A DNA stretch of 64,000 bases, from positions 434,001-498,000 of the forward strand of contig OY759220.1 of the NCBI GenBank assembly GCA_963662175.1, written 5' to 3'. The notes beneath the pieces were generated by a model that worked only from the letters and a program-made list of their open reading frames with translations, was not told where the DNA came from and made no database searches. The position numbers and the translations under genes are program-made. The DNA comes from Aradus depressus (Eukaryota; Arthropoda; Insecta; Hemiptera; Aradidae). Numbering within the stretch: position 1 is the first letter of the stretch; every line of letters starts with the position of its first letter. This document shows, piece after piece, positions 33,747-45,130 of this stretch.

Positions 33747-33886
33747 GAAAAATGCCTGCTATTGAGCCAGTCATAAATTGTCAGTCCTACCGATGTGTCA
33801 CCTGCCAGTACTCGACGTACGAAGGAAACAGATGTGCGACCAACATACCCCTTCATCTCTCACCACATCACTTGCCACAAAAATGA
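33747..33886 (+). CDS. C2H2 zinc-finger terminal exon 2 (alternative, frameshifted)
   Basis: Acceptor ACCATTTTTCCAG ends at 33746. Joined to 27048 the frame is open (70 + 140 = 210 bases, 70 codons including stop): after the first exon, KMPAIEPVINCQSYRCVTCQ then YSTYEGN. CVTCQYSTY is the start of a C2H2 finger. The histidine half (PFISHHITCHKND, then FKCSICDIFF starting another finger) continues in a different frame from about 33820, so a frameshift breaks the finger. Phase compatibility with the shared first exon suggests a lola-like set of alternative 3' exons. AATAAA at 34421-34426 with an A-run at 34434-34448 may mark a transcript end. Confidence 0.5.
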
Positions 33887-34420
33887 CGAAATTTTGAAAT
33901 TTTATAGACATTTCAAATGTTCAATATGTGATATATTTTTTTGTTTACTTATTTATTTAATTTATTATTTACTTATTTTCATTTCTGTGTCTAAGATCTA
34001 ATAACTGTTTGTGTACCTAATTTATGATCCAACTTGATGTATACATTTGTAAAGTTGAAAAACTATCACAATAATATGATATATGTTTGTTATTTTGAAA
34101 ATACATTTCTGTTTGTAGCAATTGCAAGTATGTGTTGCTAATTTTACAATTACCTTTATTGTTCCAATTCCAATTACATAGTACAATAAATGGTGTTTAC
34201 ATAAGGCTAGCATCCCGACGTTTCTTTGAGAGAGAATACTTGTTCAAATTTAGATTCAGAGTTTTATGTGAGAGTTGATTCTTTGAGAAATGTAGTTATT
34301 TTTAGTTACCAACTAAATAACTGTCAAAAATACTTTTTAAGGTGTTTTCCAGTTTCCAGCATAAGACTGTCGTTATATCAAAATACTGATTTTTTTCTTT
34401 ATCATATTTATATATTGCTA

Positions 34421-34448
34421 AAATAAATAGAATGAAAAAAAAAAAAAA
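34421..34448 (+). terminator. Candidate polyadenylation signal with genomic A-run
   Basis: AAAATAAATAGAATG followed by about 15 A. Position fits a 3' end for the exon at 33747, but a genomic A-run can also be a retrotransposition scar. Confidence 0.3.
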
Positions 34449-37402
34449 GTTTTAAAAGTTAAAATTCAAATCTTTCAAAACTGATAACGAATAGACATCC
34501 TTGTTTTCTCCCGACACCCTTCAAGTTACCAAAGAAATGAAGGATGAAGATTTAACAGAAATGAATGAGAAACAGAAGAAACAAATTTGAGACTAAGAAT
34601 GCAATGTAAAAGCCAAAGCAGAGTTAATCTACAAACAAACTACAGAACATGTGCATTTGAAAGAGGCAATCAGTTGGTGTCTTGTCTGTTTATGAAGTTC
34701 TGAATCCACATACACGATCGTGTGTCAATATATCAGACATGTCCCTTCACAGGTCTCTAGAGGTGGTCGTTGTGAAGTTCTTGAAATGTAAATTAATCAG
34801 ATGTTTGCCATACCTTACGTTACCTAAAGTCACTTTATTCTGATACATACTGTTGTGTGAATGTCGAAATATTCTATCTAACCTATTCTTCCTCCCAAGG
34901 AAAGGATGTCTGTTAAATTAAGAATGGAAAATTTAAATTCTTTCAAAACACTATCATATATGAAAGGTTCAATAAAATATTTTTGTTGTCAGTGTTACAA
35001 AAATGTTATTCTAATCATACAGTTGAGTAAGGAGAGCAAAGGGTTCAAAGGAAATATAGGTATTTCAGATTGTTTGAATTATTATATAAAAAAATAATGG
35101 ATGAAAAGTGTATTATAAAAACTTCTCAATTGTGTGGCTATATAAAACTTTGCTATTAAAAAAAGTGGTATGTGGTAATATATATTTTATATTAAATAAG
35201 TTATTTTTTTGTACTCAAGCCATTTATAAATATAGGTACCATTTTCCAGTTTCTTATTGCAGAATTTCTTCCAAGTTTCGAATGGATTGTTAAGAATTTT
35301 AACCTCCTCTTTGAATCTAGGCGGACATAAACATGGATGTCTAGACAAAAGTTCGTTATGAGAAATAATTATCCATGTTAATTGATACTAACTTAATAAA
35401 GTACAATAACTGATATGCTAAGGTGTGTGTCCAGAGGATCTGTAAGTTATGAAGTGTGAGCAGCACAGGTCAGGATTAGGGGGGAGCTATTTCATATTAA
35501 TAAACCATTTTTAAAAATAATTGGCTTCATATATTTAAAACAAATAAAAAAATAATATTATACAATTTTTAAAATATGTAAGAATCAATTTTCAATCAAG
35601 ATCTAAATTGTAAATAAAAAATTAACACTGAAATGCATTGTTTGCGGTTGGTAAACAATAATGAAGATTTATCGTGTCAGTTAGCACACTTATATAGGGA
35701 TCTTTGTTTGTGATGTTTCTGATGAAGGGCTGTTGGAGTGCATATCGGTCGTTTGTATGATGAAATGTCGTGTATTCTCTGCATCAAGTGCTCTTTAATT
35801 TGAACATGTTCACAAATGTTTGTCCAAGGCCAGCCCAAGCTATAAGCCTATTCATGCTCGGGGTGAAACATTCTCATAGGATCACTGCTTTTTACAAAAG
35901 TATTTGTTTTGGATCTCTCCTCACTTCTTTTTCAAGTACCAGATAAATGTGATCTCGAAATAAACTTATTTATTTCAAATGTGACCATATATACTTCTTA
36001 ATGGGGCCTGAAACTATACTTTTTTCAATGATATATGAGTTTGCTCGAGAGCAATCTGTTGGACGCGCGCTGAGATATTGAATGTTGAAGTTTGACAAAG
36101 TGACCGTCCCATCCCTTCTTCTACCGTTAACGGCGTTGAAAATTATATTTTTAATCGGTAAGCTGTCCCGAACTACATAATTTATTGTTTTTTGATTGAA
36201 CTAAAATCGACTCTTATAACTAAATTACTTTACGGAATCAAAATGAATGTTAAAAAAAATGCTGATAGGAAAAATGTTGATTTAGTTGTGAAACTTGAAA
36301 ATTTAATGTCTCTTGAGTTTATGCAAGGGAGTGCTCGTTCAAAGATCTTTTTTAATTATAGAGACTCTAGTTTCAGTATTCATCAAGAAGAACATGTAAT
36401 CTCATTTGAAATACCAAAGTTAGGTTCCAGATCCTGTATACCTAAAACTTGAAAGAAAATAAAGATTCCTTGGCAAAAATTAAGGAGGCGTCTACTACAA
36501 TTATTTTTGTATAATAAAAGTAATGCAACACGCTATCCATAAATATGCCTGCAGCTTGGACTGAGCTGAGACAAACATTTCTGAACTTCAAATATAGAGT
36601 TAGTGCAGGAGATACACCGATGTTCACTCCAACAATCCTGTATAGATATATATATATATATATATAACAACAAGTAGCTCGGTTTATCTAAGAGCTGAGG
36701 TAAAGTAATCCAAGTCATTAAGTTCTTCAGATATATCGCTGCTCGAGGATTCCAGAACACAAAATGATCGTGGAATTACCACTTCTAAGACAATATCAAT
36801 AATACATTAAGTTTTCTTTATGCTTCTCACATTCAAGATAGAAGTCACATACTTTCTTCCATTCACTAGAACTGATGTTCGGTTATTAGTTAGTTAATAG
36901 TTTTATATATTCAAATATTTATTGTGTTCGGTAACATAATCCTTTAGTGTAGCCCTATTCGGTTTAAATCGGCATATTAAGGAAGCAAACTTGGAGAAAA
37001 AATAAAAAGAACAATACTTACTTATAATATAAGTGAAGACAAATTTTATATTTAGTGATTTATTGTTAAATATTTTGAGAAAGAGGTAAATTGTTTTATT
37101 GTTTAAGGAAGGATTGACCAACGATGCAATAGGAAGGACGAGATGAGGCTTGTGGTAGATGAAAACAAACTTGTAGAATTTCTGTCAAACTTTCTGCACT
37201 GAATGTGCCTTCTCCAGGGTCTGTATTGACATATATACTCGTACATTATTAATGAGTTGATGTATGCTAGATTTGAGTATGGGGTGTGAACATTACAACT
37301 GTGACTAAACCAACAATAACCTTTATATTATATACACCTAAACAAATTAAAATATTATATCTAAACCGAAACTAAATACAAACATATACAAAGGTACAGT
37401 AT
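34449..37402. other. AT-rich region, no recognised gene
   Basis: No repeat partner or protein motif found. An open frame at about 36192-36452 (plus) includes KNVDLVVKLENLMSLEFMQG and is free of stops for 86 codons, but it has no start context, splice sites or recognisable domain. A TA microsatellite lies at 36645-36666. Confidence 0.4.
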
Positions 37403-38068
37403 CAGTCCAGCTCCCGCTGTGTACACAGGTATTTTGGTGCGCTCTGCCTTACTATTTTCTTTAGACTTTACTTCCTCAGTCCAGCTCCCGCTGTGTACAC
37501 AGGTATTTTGGTGCGCTCTGCCTTACTATTTTCTTTAGACTTTACTTCCTCAGTCCAGCTCCCGCTGTGTACACAGGTATTTTGGTGCGCTCTGCCTTAC
37601 TATTTTCTTTAGACTTTACTTCCTCAGTGCAGCTCCCGCGCTGTACACAGGTATTTTGGTGCGCTCTGCCTTACTATTTTCTTTAGACTTTACTTCCTCA
37701 GTCCAGCTCCCGCTGTGTACACAGGTATTTTGGTGCGCTCTGTCTTACTATTTTCTTTAGACTTTACTTCCTCAGTGCAGCTCCCGCGCTGTACACAGGT
37801 ATTTTGGTGCGCTCTGCCTTACTATTTTCTTTAGACTTTACTTCCTCAGTGCAGCTCCCGCGCTGTACACAGGTATTTTGGTGCGCTCTGCCTTACTATT
37901 TTCTTTAGACTTTACTTCCTCAGTGCAGCTCCCGCGCTGTACACAGGTATTTTGGTGCGCTCTGCCTTACTATTTTCTTTAGAATTTACTTCCTCAGTGC
38001 AGCTCCCGCGCTGTACACAGGTATTTTGGTGCGCTCTGCCTTACTATTTTCTTTAGACTTTACTTCCT
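37403..38068 (+). repeat. 74-bp tandem repeat, 9 copies, upstream of LINE
   Basis: Nine units at an exact 74-bp spacing, each beginning CAGT(C/G)CAGCTCCCG and containing TACACAGGTATTTTGGTGCG and TTACTATTTTCTTTAGACTT. Two unit types differ at two sites (CCAG...CTGTG versus GCAG...CGCTG), in the order A A A B A B B B B. A tenth partial unit (CAGTCCAG) starts at 38069. It lies about 300 bp before LINE ORF1 and reads in the same direction. Confidence 0.95.
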
Positions 38069-38370
38069 CAGTCCAGTGTTCAGTTATTTATTTATTTTTG
38101 TCGTATACTTCTAATCCTTTCTTGAACCTATCATCTTACTATACTTACTTCAATCTACATTTTCTTCATTTCTTTCATCGCCTATCTGGTATCATTATTT
38201 AACTTTTTTTTTTTTTTCCTAATCATTATCAGTGTCACTCATTGTTATTTAAAATTTTTACAGTAATTATTTTAATTTTCTCTTAAATTTTTTTCCTATC
38301 TGATTTTTTTCTTTTTCTAATTTTTATTTTATTATTATTTTTTATTTTATTTTTTTGTCAAATTGTAAAC

Positions 38371-39306
38371 ATGGGCAAATGCTCAAAATGTCACACGACC
38401 GTGCCCCGCGACGGCTCTGGTATTGAGTGCAATTGGTGCTCACACATTTTTTCTGGGCAATGTTCGGGGCTCAAGGACAAGGACATCCAATTTTTGAAAT
38501 CTCAAAGAAAATCTTGGAGTTGCCCGCAGTGTGCGGCGTTCAAGAGGGCAGTACCAGTTGACGAGCGTCCTGCCACTCCTCAGAAGGGCCGATCAGAAGA
38601 TTCCCTCATCAAAGAACTTCTGGTCAGGGTGACACAAATGCAGGAGGAACAGAGGGCCTTAATAAGGACGGTGACCGCCAATGGAGAGGCCATCGCCGAG
38701 GTGGAGAGGAGGCTCTGCTCCATAGAAGGGCAGTTTGCCGCTCTCGACGCGAGGTGTGGGACTCTGAAGCGGTCCAACCTAGAGCTCAGCACCAGAGTGG
38801 TAGACCTCGAGGCCAGGCTTAATAAGGTTGATCAAGATAGCCGAAGGAACATCCTGGAGATCAGGGGGATCCCGGTAAGGCCAGGAGAATCACCTGAGAG
38901 CTTGGTCTCCAACGTCGGACTCGGACTAGGGCTCAGGCTGGCCCCAGAAGACTTGGACTACGCATTCAGACAAAGAACCCGACCGACCACTGAAGACCCA
39001 CCCCAACCACCGGCCATCATACTGCGGTTTGTGCGCCAGTCCGTCCGGAATGAGGTGAGCCGCCTGAAGAAAGTGAAGCGAGACTTAGGGACGCGGCACC
39101 TCGGCTGGACGGACAATCATACGATATATATTAATGAGTCCCTTACTCTACATAACAAAAAAATGTACGCTGAGGCTAGACGGTTGAAGAGGGAAGGTAA
39201 GGTGAAGTTGGTCTCGGTGAACGGAGGAAAGGTCATCGTCCGGAAGGATGTAGGACTGCCCGTTGTTATTATTTCTAAGCCTCCCGATTTGAATCCATTT
39301 ATTTAG
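38371..39306 (+). CDS. LINE ORF1 protein: PHD finger, coiled coil, RNA-binding domain
   Basis: An intact 311-codon frame. Residues 3-53 hold a zinc-binding PHD-like finger (CSKCHTTV, then IECNWCSHIFSGQCSG, then WSCPQC). Residues 75-150 are a probable coiled coil (ELLVRVTQMQEEQRALIRTV, then RLCSIEGQFAAL...LEARLNKVDQ). Residues 155-300 resemble the RRM-like and C-terminal domains of L1-type ORF1 proteins (NILEIRGIPVRPGESPESLV, then IILRFVRQSVRNEVSRLKKV and IYINESLTLHNKKMYAEARR). Such proteins trimerise and bind element RNA. GC content and codon use differ from the AT-rich flanks. No stop or frameshift, unlike ORF2. Confidence 0.85.
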   Translation: MGKCSKCHTTVPRDGSGIECNWCSHIFSGQCSGLKDKDIQFLKSQRKSWSCPQCAAFKRAVPVDERPATPQKGRSEDSLIKELLVRVTQMQEEQRALIRTVTANGEAIAEVERRLCSIEGQFAALDARCGTLKRSNLELSTRVVDLEARLNKVDQDSRRNILEIRGIPVRPGESPESLVSNVGLGLGLRLAPEDLDYAFRQRTRPTTEDPPQPPAIILRFVRQSVRNEVSRLKKVKRDLGTRHLGWTDNHTIYINESLTLHNKKMYAEARRLKREGKVKLVSVNGGKVIVRKDVGLPVVIISKPPDLNPFI

Positions 39307-39684
39307 TTATTGTTGTTTCGTTCGCTCCCCGTTTCAAACTGACCCCCTCCACCTGGCTCCTCCCCTCTCTCGTTCCTCCGCCGCGCCCTCCCCCCTCTAC
39401 TTCATACTATCTCAATCTGTTCTACCTCTCGGCGTGCATTCATTTCATCCGTTATTCTTTCTTAGTTTTCTATTATAAGCCCTTTTTGAATTTTGTTTTT
39501 TGTTATTCTCCTTTTTCCTTCTTTACTTTACACATATGTAAGAGGAAGTCGATGCCTAGCCTTGGTCTATTCATAAATATTTATATAATTTTTCTTGATG
39601 TTTTGTTGTCTTCTAATTTCTCTCCTTTACCTCCCTTCCTCACCCCTCCCTCTACTTTGTCTGTGTCCTTCCTCATCACCTCTC

Positions 39685-42118
39685 ATGACATATAATAGCC
39701 TTCAATGTTGCCATGTTAATGCCCAGTCCCTGCCAGCCCATCACGATGAGTTCTCCGATTTCCTCCACTCAAATAGCTTCCATATCATCGGTATTTCTGA
39801 GAGCTGGCTCGAACCCTGGATCCCCTCCTCCTCCGTCTCTCTTCCTGACCACTATCTCTTCAGAAACGACCGGCTAGACAGACCTGGCCAGATTCCACCA
39901 AACTCCTTTATGGAGAAGTTTACCGACCTCCTAGAGTCCCTTTTGACCCCACCTTTGAGTCAGCTCTCCTCCGTCTGATTCCCCTCTATAGTTGCATCCC
40001 TGATCTCCGGTGACTTCAACTCCGACCTCCTGTCTCCAGCAGCTCCCAACTCCAAGTATCTCCTGGACCTCTGCTATTCTTTAAACCTTTTCATAGTTCC
40101 CTACGCCCCGACTCATCATACCCCTACTTCTCACTCCTGGTTGGATCTCCACCTGGCTGACTCCCAACAGAAGATTAGTTCCTCCGCCCAACAGCCAGTT
40201 CCCTTCCTTTCTGTTCACGACCTTATCCAAATCTCCTACGACATACCATCTCCTCACCTTACTCCTAGATCTTTACTCCTCCGAAACCTGAAGTCCTTAA
40301 CCTTCGAGACGCTCCAAGAGGACCTTGACGCAGCGGACTGGCAAGCTATCTTTGATCTGGCCTCAATCGACGAGAAGGTGAATACTTTCAACCAGATCCT
40401 CCTGAAGCTGCTCGACAAGCACGCTCCTCTGAAGACGAGGCAGCTCAGACGATCCCCGGCCCCATAGATAACCCCAGAGATCAGGGAAATCATTAAGGAA
40501 CGGGACTCTGTCCGAAGGAGGTTCTACCGATCCAAGTTGGACGTCGACTACTCTTCCTTCAAAGTCCTGAGGAATCGTGCCCAGTCGCTGATCAGGGCGG
40601 CTAAGTCAAAGTTCCTTCTGAACCTGATAGCGGAGGCACCTAACGCCAAGTCAAGATGGGCAGCTCTTCGGAAGCTCTCGTTAGGTTCCCCCGAAAACCC
40701 TCCTTCTCCTTCAACCTTCTCTCCCGACACACTTAATTCCTTTTTTGTCTCCCGTCCTATTCTTCCACTAGCGTCTCCAGCTGAGATTACATCCCCCCAG
40801 CCCTTCGATTCAAATAATTTTTTCTTTTCATATATTTACCCTGACACCCTCCTAAAGATCATCCTTAATAGTAGCTCTAATGCCCTTGGCCCTGACGACA
40901 TCCCGCTCCTCTTCCTTAAAACTTGCTTACCAGTCATACTCCCAGTCCTCTTACATATTTATAATTTCTCCCTTCAAAACTCCGTCTTCCCTTCCGCCTG
41001 GAAAGAACCATTTGTACTTCCTCTCAACAAAGTCCCTATTCCTGAAGCTCCTAAAGACTTTCGCCCTATCTCCCTTCTGTGTTCCACATCCAAACCTTTA
41101 GAGCGTATAGTTCAATCCCAAATCTCAGATTTCCTTCTTACCAACAAACTCCTCGACCCTTTGCAATCTGGTTTCCGACCCGGTTATGGGACTCAATCTG
41201 CTTTACTGAAACTAACAGAAGACTTCCGACAGGCCATTGACGCTAGACAACTTACTCTGCTAGTACTGTTCGACTTTTCCAAAGCCTTTGACTGCGTGGA
41301 CCACTCCACCCTCCTCTCCAAGCTGGCCAGTCTCCCTCTCTCCAATAATGTCCTCCTCTGGCTTCAGTCCTACCTTGCAGATCGTCCCCAGTCCGTCAAA
41401 TTCCCCAACTCTCCCGCCTCATCCTTGCTTCCTCTCCACTCAGGAGTTCCCCAAGGATCCTCTCTTTCCCCGCTCCTATTCTCCCTTTTCCTCTTGGATC
41501 TTCCTCCACACATAAAATTCTGTAAATACCACCTCTACGCGGATGATCTGCAGATTTATTTATCCTTTCACCCCTCCAGTTTTCCTACCGCATACTCGCA
41601 AATATCTGATGACATCAATTCCATATCCTCCTGGGCCAAACAGAACAAACTCCTCCTTAATCCTCACAAGACTCAAGCGATTATATTAGGTAACAAAAAA
41701 CTTCTCAATAACTTAACTGACCCCCCTCTCTTAACTCTGGACAACACCAACATTAACTATTCTAGCAGAGTAAAAAACCTGAGTATCATCCTCGACCAAT
41801 CCCTTTCCTGGAAAGACCACGTATCCTATATTTCCCGTAAATCGTTCCAATCCCTTGCACAATTTAAACGTTCCCGTCACTCTCTTTCACAAAACTCCCG
41901 GAAGCTCCTCGTATCCTCCCTTGTTTTCCCCCATTTTGACTACGGGTGCCTGGTTCATCCCCTCCTATCGCTCCTCGGCCTTCCACAATTCATTCCTTGT
42001 CCAGGCCTCCTCTCTTTGGAACTCCCTGCCTCCCCCAATCCGTCACTCTCCTTCCGTGGCTTCCTTCAAATCCTCACTATTCCAATTCCTCTTCACTAAA
42101 CAATCCACTCCTCTTTGA
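39685..42118 (+). pseudogene. CR1/L2-like LINE ORF2, several lesions
   Basis: The start is taken at ATG 39685 (MTYNSLQCCHVNAQSL). The endonuclease keeps its first motifs (HVNAQSLPAHHDEF, IIGISESWL), but about 150 residues are deleted after NDRLDRPGQ. A frame then resumes with ISGDFNSDL. An in-frame stop interrupts at 40465-40467. The reverse transcriptase (40537-41955) has DFSKAFDCVDHSTLL, SGVPQGSSLSPLLFSLFL and YADDLQIY, the catalytic FxxxD and YxDD motifs. Near 41955 homology moves frame to SSLWNSLPPPIRHSPSVASF, the conserved C-terminal segment, ending 42118. Not translatable as one protein. Confidence 0.85.
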
Positions 42119-42869
42119 TCTCTCCCCCGTATTCTCTAATTCTTCAACCTCAATTATCTAATCATTCAAATTACTTTTCCTTTTTTTTTCTCTCTCTTTT
42201 TTGTCTTTGTCATTCTCTAGTTTTATTAGATTTCTTTTATCATATTTCCCAAATTATTCGATCATAATCAATAGTATTCTTTTTTGGATCCTTTACACAT
42301 TAATATATTTTTATTATGCATTTATTTATTTTTTATCTTATCTTATGCTTTCTAAATTAATTTAATTTTTTTTTTTTTAACCTTGGCTGGGCATCCTTCC
42401 TTCTCTTTTATAATCAACCATCATATTACTATGCTCGGTCGATTTATATTTATATTGTCAATTTTATTTCTTTCTTAGTTATATAGATTTTCTTTTTTTC
42501 TATTTTACTTATTTTTTTTCATCATATTGAAGTTGTTAATTTTATGTTTTTTCCTGTTTTTTTATTTCCTGTTTATCTTGTGTTTATCTATTTTTTAGTT
42601 GTATAGTTTTTCTCCAATGTAGCACTAATTTTTATTTACCTACCTATCTTTTTATTTCTTTGTACTGATATTTTATTTCATTGTTTCATTTTCTTTACTC
42701 TGTATGTATTTATTCTTAGGGGACCTCGGTCCCAGAATAATAAAATTTCTTTTCATTTCATTTTCAAAGGTGTATCATGTGTGAACATTTAAATACACAA
42801 ATAAATAATATATCTAAACAAAAGGGCAATCCTGAGCGAGCAGAAGTTTTCAAATAAATATAATATATC

Positions 42870-43790
42870 GCGTTGTAAAAAAGGTTCTGTCCGAATTTCG
42901 GTAAAAATTTAAAAGAATATATTTACATTATTAAAAATATTTAATCTACAACGTATTCTCCATCAAGTTGCACTACCTTCAACCAACGTTCGGGCATCTT
43001 ATCAATCCCGGATACAAAAAAGCATGGATTTTTTGACCGAAGAAAGCTTGTAATGCTGATTTTACCTCTTCAGTTGTTTTGAAATTCTTCCCCCTTACAA
43101 AATGATCAAACGACCGATAAAGGTGCTAATCTGATGGGGCTAAGTCAGGTTGAGGGAGGACTTCCTAACCTAAACTCATGATTTTTAGCTGAGTGAGTTT
43201 GGATGTGTGAGGTCTGGCGTTGTCATGATGCAGAATAACACCTTTTCTGTTCACCAATTCGTGGTTTTTAATCCGTAAAGCCACACTAAATCTGTCTAAT
43301 TGTTGACAATAGACTTCTCCAGTAACCTTTTGGTTTGGTTTTAACAGCTCAAAGTATACCTTGCCTACTCCACCAGACACAAAGCAGCACCTTTTTTGGG
43401 TGCAACCCAGCTTTTGGGGTAGGAACTGGTTTTTCTCCCGCACTCAGCCATTATTTCCTCTTCTCTGGGTTTTCATAGAGAACCCATTTTTCGTCCCCAG
43501 TAATTATACGGTCCAAAAGAAGGGGTTTGCGTCTGTCTAGAAAGCAATGATGTACCTACAGATGGAAAGTCGCTGTTGTTTGCTCTTGAGTGAGAGTGTA
43601 TGAGGAACCCATACTTCTTCTCTAATCGTTTTTCCAAGTGCTTGGAGGCGATTTCCAATTGTTGCATGGGTACATTCGAACATTTCTGCTAATTCCCTCA
43701 ACGTTTGACGAGGATCGCTCTCCACTACTTCTTTCAGGAAGTCATCGTCTAACACCTTAATGAACATTATTTAAACAAGCTGCATCAAAA
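42870..43790 (-). pseudogene. Mariner transposase pseudogene
   Basis: Minus-strand order: 43767-43537 is a helix-turn-helix region (FLKEVVESDPRQTLRELAEM, then FECTHATIGNRLQALGK). About 43515-43450 shows IITGDEKWVLYENPEKRK (first catalytic Asp). 43443-43165 contains GVILHHDNARPHTS (second Asp), and then a shifted stretch DLAPSDYHLYRSF (third Asp of the D,D34D signature). At least two frameshifts and several stops. The left end near 42873 begins GTTGTAAAAAAGGTTCTGTC, probably the TIR. I could not find its inverted partner on the right, so the 5' end seems eroded. Mariner-family cut-and-paste element, inactive. Confidence 0.85.
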
Positions 43791-44123
43791 ACAAGCTGCA
43801 TCATCCACCAATAGAGTTCTATGTGTGACACCATATTTCGGTTTTGTTTGAATATTATATTATATTTATTTGAAAACTTCTGCTAGCTTAGGATGTTGTT
43901 GCCTTTTGTTTAGATACCGTATGGTTTGTTTGTGTTTTTTAATTGTCACACCGAAGACCGGTCTGCTGATGTCACGGTTCGGCGCTACTTTCTGGTGGAC
44001 CGAGTCCTGGTGATCCGGCGAGGCGTGTCTGTGATCTCCATCGCTCCGACCCGCTCCCGCCGGACTGACCGCTGTGATCTGGGTGGTGGCAGCCCGAGGT
44101 TTCACGAACTCCTCTTCCTCTCC

Positions 44124-44365
44124 CCTCTCTTCCTCCATCCTCCTGATGGGAGGCCCGGCTCCTGTTCACACTTCCCCTCCATCCTCCTGTTGGGAGGCCC
44201 GGCTCCTGTTCACACTTCCCCTCCATCCTCCTGTTGGGAGGCCCGGCTCCTGTTCACACTTCCCCTCCATCCTCCTGTTGGGAGGCCCGGCTCCTGTTCA
44301 CACTTCCCCTCCATCCTCCTGTTGGGAGGCCCGGCTCCTGTTCACACTTCCCCCTTCTCTTCCTG
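44124..44365. repeat. 44-bp minisatellite, 5 copies
   Basis: Units TGGGAGGCCCGGCTCCTGTT... start at 44147, 44191, 44235, 44279 and 44323, exact 44-bp steps. The array overlaps the end of the condensin C-terminal exon. Since 44 is not a multiple of 3, its frame changes in each unit. Confidence 0.95.
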
Positions 44366-44438
44366 TTGGAGGGATGCTCTCTTGCGTCTCTCCTGATGTC
44401 AGCTCCTCCAGTTTCTTCAGACCTTCCGTTGCCAACTC
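44298..44438 (-). CDS. Condensin subunit 1 (CAP-D2), last exon
   Basis: Acceptor TTTAAATGTTGCAG ends at 44439. The frame reads ELATEGLKKLEELTSGETQE and then SIPPTGREGG, SVNRSRASQQEDGGEV and TGA (44298-44300). ATEGLKKLEELTSG parallels the stretch after the HEAT repeats of condensin CAP-D2 (C.TRGLDGIKELE in vertebrates), where the protein passes into a disordered tail. The reading frame is cut by the first unit of the 44-bp minisatellite, giving a short tail of about 30 residues instead of the usual 100 or more. Assignment as the terminal exon depends on linkage with the better-matching exons upstream on this strand. Confidence 0.55.
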   Translation of the reverse strand, partial: ELATEGLKKLEELTSGETQESIPPTGREGGSVNRSRASQQEDGGEV

Positions 44439-44449
44439 CTGCAACATTT

Positions 44450-45130
44450 AAAGACCTTATATTAATTAGATAAACACCGACTAATTATAACAAAATAATT
44501 AGTTATCGGCGATGGGAGTTCGCAAACTACAGTTTGCCAGCCTCCATGTTCACACTTGATACCAATTGAAATTGCAACGTGAAAATGCATATGAATGACA
44601 AAATGAATGGTAAAAATGACTTTTTTAGACCTCTCAAATCAAAGTACCAGATTTTGTAACTATTTATGTACAAAATAATACCAGAAAATTATTTTCCCAA
44701 AAAATACAAAGAACTCAATGTTCACTGGTACAATTCACGCGAAATTAAAACATACTTTGTACCTTGCAACTGCAGAGTTGGTACACTTTCGGTCAATAAT
44801 TGATAAGAGCTCAGTAAACATAACCTCACACATTTGCTGATTCAATTCCATTTCTAACTAAACAAGTGACCCGAAGGTGTAGGAGTTAAACATTAATGGA
44901 GGCCTCTCTTGAGATAGGAATTATTTCTCTAAAATTTAAAAGCCTCTAGTATAGTGTGGCGGCAGCCCACGGACCGCATGACCCTCTTTGCGCAATTATT
45001 ATTTATGATATTCTAACAGGTTGTTCAGCAAATGGCACTTTTAAATTCCCTGATAATTCCCAGATATCACCCTGATTACATTCTACATCTTGCTTTCTCT
45101 GGGCACTTCAACATAAAGAAGCATTGCAAC
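44450..45130. other. Intronic sequence, nothing recognised
   Basis: AT-rich, with no clear open frame or repeat partner. Confidence 0.35.

Larger units (their letters stand above)
37403..42770 (+). mobile_element. CR1/L2-like LINE, near full length but inactive
   Basis: Order: tandem-repeat 5' region, T-rich leader, ORF1 with PHD finger (38371-39306), ORF2 with endonuclease and reverse transcriptase remnants (39685-42118), and a T-rich 3' UTR ending in a GGGACCTCGGTCCC hairpin-like motif, AATAATAAA and TTTCATTTCATTTTC. That hairpin plus short simple-repeat end is typical of CR1/L2-type LINEs. The 5' limit at the first 74-bp unit is inferred, and no TSD was identified. Confidence 0.75.

Noticed and set aside
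36192..36452. 86-codon plus ORF as a gene
   Set aside because: No ATG context, splice site, domain or neighbour supports it. AT-rich surroundings make such a frame unremarkable.
37403..38068. CRISPR or satellite centromere signal
   Set aside because: A 74-bp head-to-tail array with no spacers, only nine copies, adjacent to a LINE ORF1. A LINE 5' region is the simpler reading.
43926..44473. Overlapping plus-strand ORFs rich in GRPGSCSHFPSILLL repeats
   Set aside because: Translation of the 44-bp minisatellite in successive frames. The sense strand here is minus (condensin terminal exon).
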